Below, piece after piece: positions 42,321 through 50,979 of a stretch of DNA of 64,000 nucleotides. Source of the DNA: Palsa-1033 sp963735455. GTDB taxonomy: Bacteria; Chloroflexota; Limnocylindria; Limnocylindrales; CSP1-4. Under the pieces are notes generated by a model that worked only from the letters and a program-made list of their open reading frames with translations, was not told the origin of the DNA and did no database searches. The translations under genes and the position numbers were made by a program. The DNA is taken from contig CAVTKZ010000002.1 in assembly GCA_963735455.1 (NCBI GenBank), positions 62,001 to 126,000 on the forward strand, in the 5' to 3' direction. The number at the start of each line of letters is the position of its first letter. Positions within the stretch are counted from its first letter, which is position 1.

Positions 42321-42797
42321 GTGCCCGTCGGCTGGCTGGTTGCGGGCGTCCTAGCGGGTGCATTGCTTGCCGCCTGCGGTTCGAGCGCCCCGACACCCGT
42401 CCCGGGCGCGGTGCCGGTGACGTTCATCTACTCGATCGTCGGCCCCAGCGCCGGCATCGCCCACACCACCCACTTCCAGCTGCTCGATGCCCAGAACAAG
42501 CTCCTGACCGAGGTGCTGATGCAGCCCGCCGGCAACGTCGACACGACCACGATCTCGCTGACCCCCGGGATCTACTCAGCCATCTCCTGGGACGAGGAGC
42601 CCGGCTCTCCGGCCCCCTCGGTCTCCGCGAAGTGCGGCTCGGTCTTCACCGTCGATCCCGGCCTGGCCCTCGTCGTCACGATCGAGTCGTCGCGGGTCAA
42701 CGCGTGCCTCACCGATACCAGCGAACCCGGCGCTTCGCAGACCCCAGGTGCTACGGATTCGCCTGGTCCGTCGGCATCCAATCCAGGTGCGTCCTAA
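42321..42797 (+). CDS. Lipoprotein of unknown function
   Basis: A 158-residue protein with a lipobox (GALLAAC) and an immunoglobulin-like beta domain (VTFIYSIVG ... TTHFQLLDAQNKLLTEVLM ... ISLTPGIYSAISW ... VFTVDPGLALVVTIES) containing two further cysteines (SAKCGS, NACLTD), then a Ser/Pro/Gly tail. Family not recognised. It diverges from the glycosylase gene. Confidence 0.7.
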   Translation: MPVGWLVAGVLAGALLAACGSSAPTPVPGAVPVTFIYSIVGPSAGIAHTTHFQLLDAQNKLLTEVLMQPAGNVDTTTISLTPGIYSAISWDEEPGSPAPSVSAKCGSVFTVDPGLALVVTIESSRVNACLTDTSEPGASQTPGATDSPGPSASNPGAS

Positions 42798-42866
42798 CCG
42801 GGCTCCTAGCCGTCGGGGGCAAGTTCGAAGCCGGGGAAATCGAACCCGAGGGCGGGTCCGTCTCGC

Positions 42867-43935
42867 TCAACGCGCGCCCGATCGTACTGGTCGTCGCGCC
42901 GCGTCGTTCCAGCGGGCGTTGGGGGCGACCACGATCGTCGATAGTCGCAGCAGGGCGTCCTCGTAGTTGACGCGCCAGCCGGCGAAGTCGCGCCAGGCCT
43001 GGTCGCGATCCGCTCGCACCGGCAGGCCGGCGGCGGCAAGCTCATCCACCGCGCCGTCGAACTCCTCGCGGGTCACCCGGATCGGATCGTCGGGCAGCGC
43101 CGGCCGGGCGATCGTCGGGATCCGGAAGAAGCCGGCGATCGCATCCAGGGCGGTGTAGCCCGCCGTGATCGCCAGGTCGGTCCGGGCGCCGGTCGGAATG
43201 TCGATCGCCGAACGCAGGAGTGTCGCGCCATCGAGGACGGCGCCGGCCGCCGTGAGCCACGATCGGTTCGAGCGCGGCGATCGATAGAACGGCAGGGCGG
43301 CGAGCGTCGTGTGGCTCTCCTCGATGTCGATGAACCAGGCCTCGGCCTCCTCCCACAGGTCGGTCAGCGCCTCGGGCAGGCCGGCGGTCCAGAACCGGAT
43401 CAGCAGCTCCGTGCCGGACGGTGGGCTGCCGGCCCGGACGGCGAGCTTGGCCACGAACGCCTCGCGCCGCTGGAAGGCGGTGTACATCGTCGGCAGGTAG
43501 GCGATCAGCAGGGCGACCAGGATCAGCCCGATCGCGGCCTCGCCGAACGACAGCAGCAGCGCGAGCCATCCGGAGATGGGCGCAAAGCCGAGGGTCAGCA
43601 GGGCCGAGCCGCTCTGGCGGGCGGCCGCCTCGATCGAGTTCAGGCGAGAGCGCCCAGAACATCGCCGCGAAGCCGGCCAGGACCAGGGCCAGCAGGACGA
43701 TCGGCAGGATCACCAGCCCGATCGGGGCGAAGAGGGCCAGGATTGCGTCGCGCCGCTCGTAACTCATGCCTGCCGGCGCGATCCGGCCGAACAATGAGCC
43801 GATCAGCCGGAACTCCAGCGAGCTGATCCCGTCGTACGCGCCGCGGGGCACGACGAACGTCCGGATCGCCGACAGCAGCGCGCGCAGGACGAGCAGCAGG
43901 CCGGCCACGAAGACGACGAGCTGGATCGCGATCAT
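42867..43935 (-). CDS. Integral membrane protein, ion-channel-like (one frameshift)
   Basis: About 356 residues. N-terminal helices (IAIQLVVFVAGLLLVLRALL; LALFAPIGLVILPIVLLAL), then after a frame change near 43635 a segment SALLTLGFAPISGWLALLLSFGEAAIGLILVALLIAYLPTMY resembling a two-helix pore module, and a long soluble C-terminal domain (WEEAEAWFIDIEESHTTLAALPFYRSP). I recall this family as hypothetical proteins sometimes labelled potassium-channel-like; a true channel filter is not evident. Transcribed from a leaderless promoter. Confidence 0.65.
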
Positions 43936-43942
43936 CGCCGCC

Positions 43943-43948
43943 AGCGTA
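43943..43948 (-). promoter_or_regulatory. -10 box TACGCT, probably leaderless
   Basis: On the minus strand TACGCT lies 7 nt before the ATG at 43935. On the opposite strand TACGAT at 43975 is a likely -10 box for the DinB gene. Confidence 0.5.
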
Positions 43949-44008
43949 GCCGGTGGGCAGGCGCGCCACGTCGTACGATCGAGGCCGACGACCGCGCAGG
44001 AGATCCCG

Positions 44009-44539
44009 ATGCCCGCTTCCCCCGAGTCCCTGGCCGCCGGCCGCGCCTACCAGCAGTCCCTTCTCGCGGCCCTCGGTGACGACGACCCGGCCGTGACCCA
44101 GGCGGCCCAGCCGGCGATCCTGCGAGCACTGATCGCCGACGCCAGCGACGACCTCCGAACGCGGCCCGAGCCGGCCGAATGGTCGGTCGTCGAGCTGATC
44201 GGCCACATCCTTGACGCCGAGCTCAACTCGTCGGTCCGCTACCGCTCGATCCTGGCCCAGGAGGAGCCCGATCTGGTGCCCTACGACCAGGACCTGTGGG
44301 CCAACCGACTCCATTCCACGACCGAGTCGGCGGACGACATGCTGGCGACCTTCGACGCCCTGCGGGCGGCGAACCTGCGCCTATGGGCCGCGACTCCCGA
44401 GGCGGATCGGGCCCGGGTCGGCAATCACCTGGAACGCGGCCCCGAAAGCTACGAGCTGACCTTCCGTCTGCTGGCCGGTCACGATCGGGTCCACGTCGCC
44501 CAGGCCCGAGCCGGCCTGGCCCGGATCCGCGCCCGCTAA
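44009..44539 (+). CDS. DinB-family protein
   Basis: A 176-residue four-helix-bundle protein of the DinB/YfiT type with a probable metal site: His in VVELIGHILDAELN and two His in LLAGHDRVHVAQARAGL. These enzymes act in thiol-dependent transfer or detoxification; the substrate is unknown. A GGAG site about 7 nt upstream supports ATG 44009. Confidence 0.87.
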   Translation: MPASPESLAAGRAYQQSLLAALGDDDPAVTQAAQPAILRALIADASDDLRTRPEPAEWSVVELIGHILDAELNSSVRYRSILAQEEPDLVPYDQDLWANRLHSTTESADDMLATFDALRAANLRLWAATPEADRARVGNHLERGPESYELTFRLLAGHDRVHVAQARAGLARIRAR

Positions 44540-44721
44540 CCCGATCCACGGAAGCCTGATTCTTTCCTGAATCTCGGGGCTTGTGCGAAGGGAGTTCGTG
44601 GTCTAGGCTTGGTTCGTCCCCTCTTGGGGACCAAGTGAATCGCACGGCGAACACGGTCACTCCTCTCACGGTTTCCGCGAGATCGATCGCGGTAACCGGG
44701 CATAGTAGGAGTGATTTTTCA

Positions 44722-45090
44722 TTGTACGCGGACAAAATCCTGACCTGCGCAGACTGCGGCCAGGAGTTCACATTCACCTCGAGCGAGCAGGAGTTCTACT
44801 CGCAGCGTGGCTTTAGCGAGCCACGTCGCTGCAGCAGCTGCCGAGCCAGCCGCAAGGCAGCTCGTGGTGAGACCGGCGGCGCGAGCTACAGCGGTGGCTC
44901 GAGCTACGGCGGCGGCTCTTCGAGCTATGGCTCGGGCGGCGGCTACGGTGGCGGCAGCCGAGATCGCGGTCCCCGCGAGATGTTCTCGGCGACCTGCTCG
45001 AACTGCGGCAAGGAGGCCCAGGTCCCCTTCCGTCCGACGAGCGGCAAGCCAGTCTATTGCGCGGATTGCTTCGCAACCCAGCGCCGCTAG
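44722..45090 (+). CDS. Zinc-ribbon protein (CxxC ... CxxC type)
   Basis: A 122-residue protein with two zinc ribbons separated by a Gly/Ser/Tyr-rich linker (SYGGGSSSYGSGGGYGGGS). First: LTCADCGQEFTF ... RRCSSCRASRK. Second: ATCSNCGKEAQVPF ... PVYCADCFATQRR. Start is taken as TTG at 44722 (AGGAG about 11 nt upstream), since homologues begin MYADKxLTC; an ATT one base earlier is out of frame. The linker resembles RNA-binding Gly-rich proteins, and a hairpin-forming leader precedes it, so an RNA or cold-stress role is possible. Confidence 0.82.
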   Translation: MYADKILTCADCGQEFTFTSSEQEFYSQRGFSEPRRCSSCRASRKAARGETGGASYSGGSSYGGGSSSYGSGGGYGGGSRDRGPREMFSATCSNCGKEAQVPFRPTSGKPVYCADCFATQRR

Positions 45091-45135
45091 CTTGACGTCG
45101 GCCGGCCTTCGGACCGGTTGACCTCGATCCGATCA

Positions 45136-45163
45136 AAACGCCTCGGCTTCGGCCGGGGCGTTT
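45136..45163 (+). terminator. Rho-independent terminator
   Basis: 12-bp stem (45136-45147 with 45152-45163), TTCG tetraloop, T-rich end (GTTTGTCGTTG). It terminates the zinc-ribbon transcript. Confidence 0.92.
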
Positions 45164-45249
45164 GTCGTTGTCGAGCTAGCTAGCGTTTCGAGCACAGCCT
45201 TTGCGGGGGGCGGGCGCCGGCGAGTCGCCGCCCGCCGAACAGCCCGAGC

Positions 45250-45492
45250 CTACCAGCGGTCCGGTGCCAACTCGACGTCGTGATCGATTGCTACCGAGCC
45301 GGATCCTGAAGCCGCGGAACCGCTTGCGGCCAGGAGCGTCTCGACGCGCTCGACGCGCCGGGACTCGATGTCGGCGATGAACTGATCCACGGCGTCGCGG
45401 ATGACGGCCGCGCGCGAAATGTGCTGTCGGGCCGCCTCGAGCGCAAGCCGACGCATCTGATCCCGGGTGAGTGATACGCGGGTCCGGATCAT
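45250..45492 (-). CDS. Ribbon-helix-helix antitoxin-like protein (orphan)
   Basis: An 80-residue protein with an N-terminal ribbon-helix-helix: MIRTRVSLTRDQMRRLALEAARQH ... RAAVIRDAVDQFIAD, typical of CopG/Arc-type DNA-binding antitoxins. The Ser/Gly/Ala-rich C-terminus would be the toxin-binding part. No toxin gene adjoins it; downstream is only the terminator region. Start at 45492 is chosen because family members begin MIRTxVSL. It is divergent from the Phd/PIN pair. Confidence 0.75.
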   Translation of the reverse strand: MIRTRVSLTRDQMRRLALEAARQHISRAAVIRDAVDQFIADIESRRVERVETLLAASGSAASGSGSVAIDHDVELAPDRW

Positions 45493-45553
45493 GCCGAGAT
45501 AATGCCAGCCTCCTAGCATTCGTCGGGAACGCGGTGCTATGTCTCACGCGTGA

Positions 45554-45559
45554 TACAGT
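45554..45559 (+). promoter_or_regulatory. -10 box TACAGT, probably leaderless
   Basis: TACAGT is followed by 6 nt and the ATG at 45566 of the antitoxin gene. No ribosome-binding site is present. Confidence 0.6.
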
Positions 45560-45565
45560 GAGCGC

Positions 45566-45802
45566 ATGTCTGACGTGACGATTCGGGAACTGCGCAATCG
45601 CGGCGGCGAGGTCGTCGATCGAGTCGCGGCCGGCGAGCGGCTGACGGTTACCCGCGATGGGCGGCCCGTGGCGGAGCTCCGACCGTATCGAAGCGTGCCC
45701 TTTGCCGCTGCCGTGCTCCTCCGGCGCTGGCGGCGCCTGCCGGCCCTGGATGTCGAACAACTTCGGGCTGATCTCGACTCTGTGGTCGATCCCACCCTTT
45801 GA
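45566..45802 (+). CDS. Phd/YefM-type antitoxin
   Basis: A 78-residue antitoxin: N-terminal Phd DNA-binding fold DVTIRELRNRGGEVVDRVAAGERLTVTRDGRPVAEL, then a toxin-binding tail ALDVEQLRADLDSVVDPTL. Its stop overlaps the toxin start, and it is expressed from a leaderless promoter. It autoregulates the pair in known systems (family knowledge). Confidence 0.9.
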   Translation: MSDVTIRELRNRGGEVVDRVAAGERLTVTRDGRPVAELRPYRSVPFAAAVLLRRWRRLPALDVEQLRADLDSVVDPTL

Positions 45803-46227
45803 CCGTGCATCCCTCCGGCCTGCTCGACACAAGCACGCTGATCCTGCTGCCGCGCTTGGGGGACCCGGCGGTCCTGCCCGATGCGCCGCTGATCTCCGCG
45901 ATTACCCTCGCCGAGTTGTCGGTTGGGCCGCTCATCGCGACGAGCGAAACGGAGCGCGCCAGTCGCCTGGCACACCTCCAGCAGGCCGAGGCGGACTTCG
46001 AGCCCCTGCCCTTCGACGCCGATGCTGCGAGGGCCTTCGGCCAAGTCGCCGCATCGCTCCGACGTGGCGGCCGGAAGGCGTCCGCCCGGGCCTACGACGC
46101 GATGATTGCGGCGATTGCGATCGCCAACGAGCTGCCCCTGTACACCTGCAACCCGAGCGATTTCATTGGCATCGACGGCTTGGAGGTCGTGGCGGTGGCC
46201 CATCCGGACACCGCGCTCACTCGGTAG
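45799..46227 (+). CDS. PIN-domain VapC-type toxin RNase
   Basis: A 142-residue PIN nuclease. Acidic residues are at LLDTSTLI (first Asp), ITLAELSVG (Glu), AYDAMIAAIA (Asp) and NPSDFIGID. It would cleave specific RNAs when freed from the overlapping antitoxin. TTG at 45799 overlaps the antitoxin stop; a GTG at 45805 is also possible. Confidence 0.9.
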   Translation: MTVHPSGLLDTSTLILLPRLGDPAVLPDAPLISAITLAELSVGPLIATSETERASRLAHLQQAEADFEPLPFDADAARAFGQVAASLRRGGRKASARAYDAMIAAIAIANELPLYTCNPSDFIGIDGLEVVAVAHPDTALTR

Positions 46228-46345
46228 CCCGCAGCGTTTGGCGTTCCCTGCCGCGCGACCCTGGCGGCAGCCTCGGGACTGAGCGGCCAGACTGGTCGGC
46301 ACTCGCCCGGGTCAGACCCGGCCACCGATCGACAGGAGAGAGCCG

Positions 46346-47464
46346 ATGGCCCGCCGCCATACGCCGTACTACCACCAGTTCGTGGCGCTGGGGGCCGAGA
46401 TCGTCGATCGGATCGGCTTCGACGCGGCCTACCGGTTCACGACGACCGGGGCCGAGCACGTCGCGACCCGGACCGCGGCCGGGATGTACGACGTCTACTA
46501 CCAGGGCGCGGTGGACGTGAAGGGCCGCGAGGCGGAAGCCTTCCTGAATTCGGTCCTGGTCAACGACGTCCGGCGGCTGACCGACGGCGGGGTCCTGTAC
46601 AGCTCGGCGGTCAACGAGGCCGGCGGGATGATCGACGACCTGACCGTCTTCCGCTTCTCGGCCGAGCACTACTGGCTGTGCCCCACGCCGTCGCGGGTGG
46701 ACCGGATGGTCGCCCACCTGACCGAGCAGTCCCGGGGCCGGCTCGCCTACGTGACGAACTGCGTGCCGGGCACCGCGTACCTCTCGATCCAGGGCCCCCA
46801 CAGCCGGGCGATCCTCGCCGGCCTGACTGACCTCGACCTGTCGACCGAAGCGCTGCCGTACTACCGCTTCGTCGAGGGGACCCTGGCCCAGGTGCCGGTG
46901 GTCCTGTCGCGGACGGGCTACTCGGGCGAGCTCGGCTACGAGCTGTTCTACTCGCGCGACTACGCCGACCACATGTGGACCGCGCTCCTCGAGGCGGGCG
47001 AGCCGCACGGCCTGCAGCCGGCCGGGCTGGGCGCTCTGCGCAGCGTCCGGATCGAGAAGAAATACCCGCTCTACGGCCTGGACCTCGACGAGACGACGAC
47101 CCCCTACGAGGCCGGCGTGGGCTGGACGGTCCATCTCGACAAGGGCGAGTTCATTGGCCGTGACGCGCTCGTCGCCCAGCAGGCGGCCGGCGTCACCCGG
47201 TCGCTGGTCGGGATCGCTTTCGAGGGCCTCGGCTTCCTGCCCAAGGCCAGCGACCCGGTGACGGTCGATGGCCGGGCGGTGGGCAAGGTCACCTCGGCCG
47301 ACACCGGCTACACCCTGGGCCGGACGCTGGCCCTGGGCTACCTCGAGCCGACGATCGCCGACGGGACCACGGTGATCGTCAAGACCGGCGACGGTACGAG
47401 CGCGGCGGGAGTGGTTCACCACAAGGCCCTGTACGACCCAGAGCGGGCCCGCGTCCGGGCCTGA
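46346..47464 (+). CDS. GcvT/aminomethyltransferase-family folate protein
   Basis: A 372-residue protein of the GcvT (T-protein) family: GMYDVYYQGAVDVKGREAE, VNEAGGMIDDLTVFRF, LSIQGPHSRAILAGLT, SRTGYSGELGYELFYS, RIEKKYPLYGLDLDETTTPYEAGVGW and GFLPKASDPVTVDGRAVGKVTS. These bind folate and support methyl or formaldehyde-unit transfer. It lacks the other glycine-cleavage genes nearby, so it may be a demethylase-type relative (sarcosine, dimethylglycine or dimethylsulfoniopropionate type) and not the glycine-cleavage T-protein. Confidence 0.85.
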   Translation: MARRHTPYYHQFVALGAEIVDRIGFDAAYRFTTTGAEHVATRTAAGMYDVYYQGAVDVKGREAEAFLNSVLVNDVRRLTDGGVLYSSAVNEAGGMIDDLTVFRFSAEHYWLCPTPSRVDRMVAHLTEQSRGRLAYVTNCVPGTAYLSIQGPHSRAILAGLTDLDLSTEALPYYRFVEGTLAQVPVVLSRTGYSGELGYELFYSRDYADHMWTALLEAGEPHGLQPAGLGALRSVRIEKKYPLYGLDLDETTTPYEAGVGWTVHLDKGEFIGRDALVAQQAAGVTRSLVGIAFEGLGFLPKASDPVTVDGRAVGKVTSADTGYTLGRTLALGYLEPTIADGTTVIVKTGDGTSAAGVVHHKALYDPERARVRA

Positions 47465-47470
47465 TCGCGC

Positions 47471-47476
47471 TACGAT
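47471..47476 (+). promoter_or_regulatory. -10 box TACGAT, probably leaderless
   Basis: TACGAT, 6-nt spacer (CCGGGC), then ATG at 47483. Confidence 0.6.
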
Positions 47477-47482
47477 CCGGGC

Positions 47483-47680
47483 ATGTGCAGAAGCATCAAG
47501 ACCCTTCGCCGTGCTGAGATCGAGGCGACCGACGCCGAGGTCTCGGCCGCGGCGCTCCAGTTCGTCCGCAAGGTCAGCGGCTATCGCGTCCCGTCGCGCA
47601 AGAACGCCGAGGCGTTCGATGGGGCGGTGGCCGAGATCGCCGCGGCCTCGAAGCGCCTCCTCGAGTCGCTCGCGTCCTGA
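47483..47680 (+). CDS. DUF2277 protein
   Basis: A 65-residue protein beginning MCRSIKTLRRAEIEATDAEV, the DUF2277 signature, with a mostly helical remainder (AALQFVRKVSGYRVPSRKN ... AAASKRLLESLAS). The Cys-Arg-Ser-Ile-Lys start is the conserved family feature. Function unknown; it is usually a small cytoplasmic protein. Confidence 0.9.
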   Translation: MCRSIKTLRRAEIEATDAEVSAAALQFVRKVSGYRVPSRKNAEAFDGAVAEIAAASKRLLESLAS

Positions 47681-48042
47681 CCGGGGCTCGTGGCCGGGCT
47701 AGCCCTCGGCCGCGGCCCAGCGGATCGCGGCGGTCAGCTCGACGGCGACGATCGGCCGCGGCGGCCCAGCGGATGGCGAGGAACGTCACGCCCGGTCGGA
47801 GGTCGTCTCCAATCGTCGTCCGTATAACGGACATGATTACGCGGCGGCTTACGGGCGATCCTTGCGCAATCTTCGCCAGCGGGGCGCGGCCACTGAGAAC
47901 GCCCTGTGCGTGATCCCCGATCGGCGTGCGCAGTCGCGGCCGAGCACTCAGGCCCAACGGGCCGCGGAGCCTGATTTAGCGCGCTCCGTAGTAGCCGGAC
48001 TGATACGGCCGACGCCAGGAGCGCCCAGAGGTGCCCGAGTCG
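47681..48042. other. Gene-free interval with a duplicated gene tail
   Basis: About 360 bases. It contains 47712-47760, an exact 49-bp copy of 48056-48104, the end of the pyridoxamine-oxidase-like gene on the minus strand, and a mini copy at 47761-47774. This is likely the relic of a second gene copy. No other coding signal. Confidence 0.55.
47712..47760 (-). repeat. Exact 49-bp duplication of the 3' end of the flavin/F420 oxidoreductase gene
   Basis: Identical to 48056-48104 (offset 344). On the minus strand it encodes the same C-terminal residues (RPIVAVELTAAIRWAA), and similarity extends into GCTAGCC just beyond the stop. It looks like the remains of a deleted paralogue. Confidence 0.85.
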
Positions 48043-48552
48043 CTAGCCGTTCGAGGCGGCCCAGCGGATCGCGGCGGTCAGCTCGACGGCGACGATCGGC
48101 CGCGTCTCGAGGTCGTGGTCGCGGTACTGCGGGTAGCGCTCGCGCAAGAGCCCGATCGCCAGGCCGCGTTCGGGGATCGCACCGGGCTCGTCCGGTTCGA
48201 GCAGGGCCGCCGTGCCGTGGAGCCGCAGCCAGGCCAGCTTCGACCAGTCCTCGGACCAGCGGTCGACGAGCAGGCTGACCGCCGGCCAGGCGGTCAGGTC
48301 GGACACCCGGCCGAGCTGGCGCGGATCCGCCGAGCGCTTGGGCTTCTCGTCGATCGGGGTCCACAGCCGGTCGCGTTCCGGGTCGGGCGCGAAGCAGCAC
48401 GGGACGAGCCGCGGCCGACCGTTCGGGTCGAGCGTGGCCAGGGTCGCCGTCCGACTGGCGAGCAGCAGGCGACGATCGCCCTGGGTCAGGATCGGCGGTG
48501 CCGCGGGTTCGACATCGGGGCCATCGTAGACTTCGGGCGTGATCGAGCCCAC
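48043..48552 (-). CDS. PPOX-class F420-type oxidoreductase (TIGR03668-like)
   Basis: A 169-residue split-barrel flavin/F420-binding protein: LLLASRTATLATLDPNGRPRLVPCCFA, then TPIDEKPKR, the SLLVDRWSEDWSKLAWLRLHGTAALLE strand and GLLRERYPQYRDHDLETRPIVAVEL. The pattern is that of the pyridoxamine-5'-phosphate-oxidase-like family using F420. The GTG start overlaps the start of the divergent fdhD gene, and the true start may be internal. Confidence 0.82.
   Translation of the reverse strand: MGSITPEVYDGPDVEPAAPPILTQGDRRLLLASRTATLATLDPNGRPRLVPCCFAPDPERDRLWTPIDEKPKRSADPRQLGRVSDLTAWPAVSLLVDRWSEDWSKLAWLRLHGTAALLEPDEPGAIPERGLAIGLLRERYPQYRDHDLETRPIVAVELTAAIRWAASNG
48527..48532 (+). promoter_or_regulatory. 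-10 box TAGACT, probably leaderless
   Basis: TAGACT, 6 nt, then GTG at 48539 of fdhD. Confidence 0.55.
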
Positions 48553-49382
48553 CCGTCACGTCTCGCGCAACCGGATCCTGGCGATCCGCGGGACGCAGGT
48601 CGAGGAGCGCGACGACACCCTCGTCGGCGAGGAGCCGATGGAGATCCGGGCCGCCGGCCCCGGACAGGAGCCCGTCGCGGTCGCGATCACGATGCGGACG
48701 CCGGGCTCGGAGGCCGAGCTGGCGGTGGGCTTCCTGCGGACCGAGGGCCTGATCGGCGACGACGATGTCGCCTCGATCGAGTTCGGCGACCCGGCCGCGC
48801 TGTCGCAGCCCGACGACACCGTCATCGTCCGGCTCAAGCGGCCGTTCGACGCCTCGGTCGTGCCCGAGCGCCACTTCGTCGCCACCGCCAGCTGCGGGAT
48901 CTGCGGCAAGGCGTCGCTCGACGAGGTCGCGGTCCGCTGCGACCCGATTCCGGCCGGACCGCTCGTGACCCGGGACACGATCCTGGCCCTGCCCGGCCGG
49001 CTGCGCGAAGGCCAGGCCGTCTTCGAGCGCACCGGCGGACTGCATGCAGCGGGCCTCTTCGACCCGGCGGGCGAGCTCGCTGGCTCTGCGCGAGGACGTC
49101 GGCCGGCACAACGCCCTCGACAAGCTGGTCGGCTGGGCGGTCCTGGCCGGGCTGATGCCGCTCAATGACCGGATCCTGTTAGTCAGCGGCCGGGTCAGCC
49201 TGGAGATCGTCCAGAAGGCGGCGGTCGCCGGGATCCCGATCGTGTGCGCGGTGTCGGCGCCATCGGACCTCGCCGTCGAGGCCGCCGAGCGCTTTGGGCA
49301 GACCCTGGTCGGCTTCCTGCGCGGCGACGGCTTCAACGTGTACGCCGGCCGCGAGCGGATCAGCCTCCCGAGTCAGCCATAG
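48539..49382 (+). CDS. fdhD: Formate dehydrogenase accessory sulfurtransferase FdhD (one frameshift)
   Basis: Transfers sulfur from the cysteine desulfurase to the molybdopterin cofactor of formate dehydrogenase. The catalytic motif is ATASCGICGKASLDE (CxxC), followed by TGGLHAAGLFDPAGEL, and, after a frame change near 49070, ALREDVGRHNALDKLVGWA and a nucleotide-fold-like ILLVSGRVSLEIVQKAA. It faces the formate dehydrogenase operon and supports its assembly. Confidence 0.92.
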
Positions 49383-49948
49383 ATCTTCTCGCCGCGGGCG
49401 AGCATCGCGACGAATTTCACGATCCGGTCGGCCCGCGTCTCGGGCCGTTTGGCGTCCTGGATCCGGTACAGGATCGCGTAGCGGTTGGTCCGGTTGAGGG
49501 TCGCGTAGAAGTCCGCGGCCGGTCGGTTCTCGGCCAGAGCCGCGATCAGGTCGGGCGGCTCCTGGATGTCACGCGCGCCGTCGTAGGCTCGCGCCCAGCG
49601 TCCATCCGCCTTGGCCCGGTCGACCTCGGCCTGGCCGGCCGGAGCCATCTGTCCGGCGGCGATCAGCCGCTCGGCGTTGTCGCAGTTGCGCTTCGACCAC
49701 GGGCTCCGGGAGGTGCGCCGGGTGAAGCCCTGGAGCCAGTAGCTCTCGTCGCCCGGCCGGGCCTGGCCGTCGATCCAGCCGTAGGCGAGCGCCGCCTCGA
49801 GCGCCTCGTCGTGCGTCGTCGTGACGAGACCGCTGCGCTTCTTGCCGATCCGGAGCCAGATCCCGGGCGACGTGGCGTGGTGCTCGGCGAGCCACGCCCG
49901 GAAGGCGGCAGTGTCGTGGAACTCCTCGATCGAGCGGTCAGCCGCCAC
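49373..49948 (-). CDS. YdeI/OmpD-associated family protein
   Basis: A 191-residue protein of the YdeI family: FRAWLAEHHATSPGIWLRIGKK, THDEALEAALAYGWIDGQARPGDESYWLQGFTRRTSRSPWSKRN, and the helical C-terminus FYATLNRTNRYAILYRIQDAKRPETRADRIVKFVAMLARGEKIYG. Function is poorly known. The GTG start overlaps the end of the NuoG-like gene by 11 bases, so it is the last gene of the formate dehydrogenase operon. Confidence 0.88.
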   Translation of the reverse strand: MAADRSIEEFHDTAAFRAWLAEHHATSPGIWLRIGKKRSGLVTTTHDEALEAALAYGWIDGQARPGDESYWLQGFTRRTSRSPWSKRNCDNAERLIAAGQMAPAGQAEVDRAKADGRWARAYDGARDIQEPPDLIAALAENRPAADFYATLNRTNRYAILYRIQDAKRPETRADRIVKFVAMLARGEKIYG

Positions 49949-50979
49949 GCGGCGTCCCGGCAGCGTCGCCGGAGGGGCCTTCGGCCACCTTCGGGCCGCG
50001 CTCCTGGACGAACGCGAAGCCGAAGCGGCCCTTGACGCACAGGTGGCCGTCGGTCACCGACGAGTCCAGGGGCGAGGTGACCTTGACGATCTCGTTGTCC
50101 TGGACGTGCAGGCTGAGCGTGCAGCCGACGCCGCAGTACGGGCAGATCGTGTCGGTCGTCGTCTGGGCCGACTCGTCCCAGGTGCCGGCCTCGCGCATCT
50201 CGTGCTCGGACCGGAACATCAGGGCGCCGGTCGGGCAGACGCCGATGCAGTTGCCGCAGTAGACGCAGGCCGAGTCGGGCAGGCCGACGTTCCATTCGGT
50301 CGAGATCCGGGCGTCGAAGCCGCGCCCGGCGACGGCGATCGCGAACGTGTTCTGGGCGTCCACGCCGCACGCCTCGACGCACTTGTAGCAGAGGATGCAC
50401 TTCGAGTAGTCGCGGACGTACAGCTCGTTGTCGATCTTGACCGGCTGGGCGACCGTCGCCGCCGTCGGCTCGCCGGCAGCGGCGTGGTGGTGGCCGGCCT
50501 CGCGCGCGTCGCGCTCGCCGGCCGCGGCCGGCGCCGCCGGCGGGCCGAAGCGCTCCGGATCGGCGCCGTAGCGCTCCGACGTAGGCCGGCGCCTGGGGCG
50601 CGGTGGACAGGTCGACCGACGAGCCGAGCAGCTCCAGCACGATCTTGCGCGACAGGCGGACCCGCTCGGAGTCGGTCTGGATGTCCATCCCGGCCTCGAC
50701 CTTGCGCGAGCAGGCCGGGACCAGGACCCGCGCGCCGGCGACCTCGACGACGCAGACCCGGCAGACGTTGACCGGGGTCAGGTTCTCGAGGTAGCACAGC
50801 GTCGGCGTGTCGACCCCGTTCGCCCGGCAGGCGTCGAGGATCGTCGAGCCGGCGTCGGCCGTGACCGCCTGGCCGTCGATCGTCAGCTCGACCTGGGCCG
50901 GCGGCGCGACGGCCGGCGCCGCGGGCGGCTTGCTCGCCCGAGCGGGCGGATAGAACTGGATCGGCGGGACCAGGCTCAT
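49938..50979 (-). CDS. NuoG/HoxU-like iron-sulfur subunit carrying the formate dehydrogenase N-terminal [4Fe-4S] domain (one frameshift)
   Basis: About 345 residues. Domains in order: a [2Fe-2S] domain (LCYLENLTPVNVCRVCVVEV ... LVPACSRKVEAGM), a linker holding the frameshift near 50585, a pair of [4Fe-4S] motifs (CILCYKCVEACGVDAQN; CVYCGNCIGVCPTGALMF), and a C-terminal segment TICPYCGVGCTLSLHVQDN ... LCVKGRFG, which is the N-terminal [4Fe-4S] domain of formate dehydrogenase alpha subunits. The catalytic subunit at 52965-54925 lacks exactly that domain. It carries electrons from the active site to the NuoEF-like subunit. Confidence 0.85.

Noticed and set aside
44610..44636. Riboswitch in the zinc-ribbon leader
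   Set aside because: A hairpin is visible, but I see no match to any riboswitch class that I can name, so only a structured leader is claimed.
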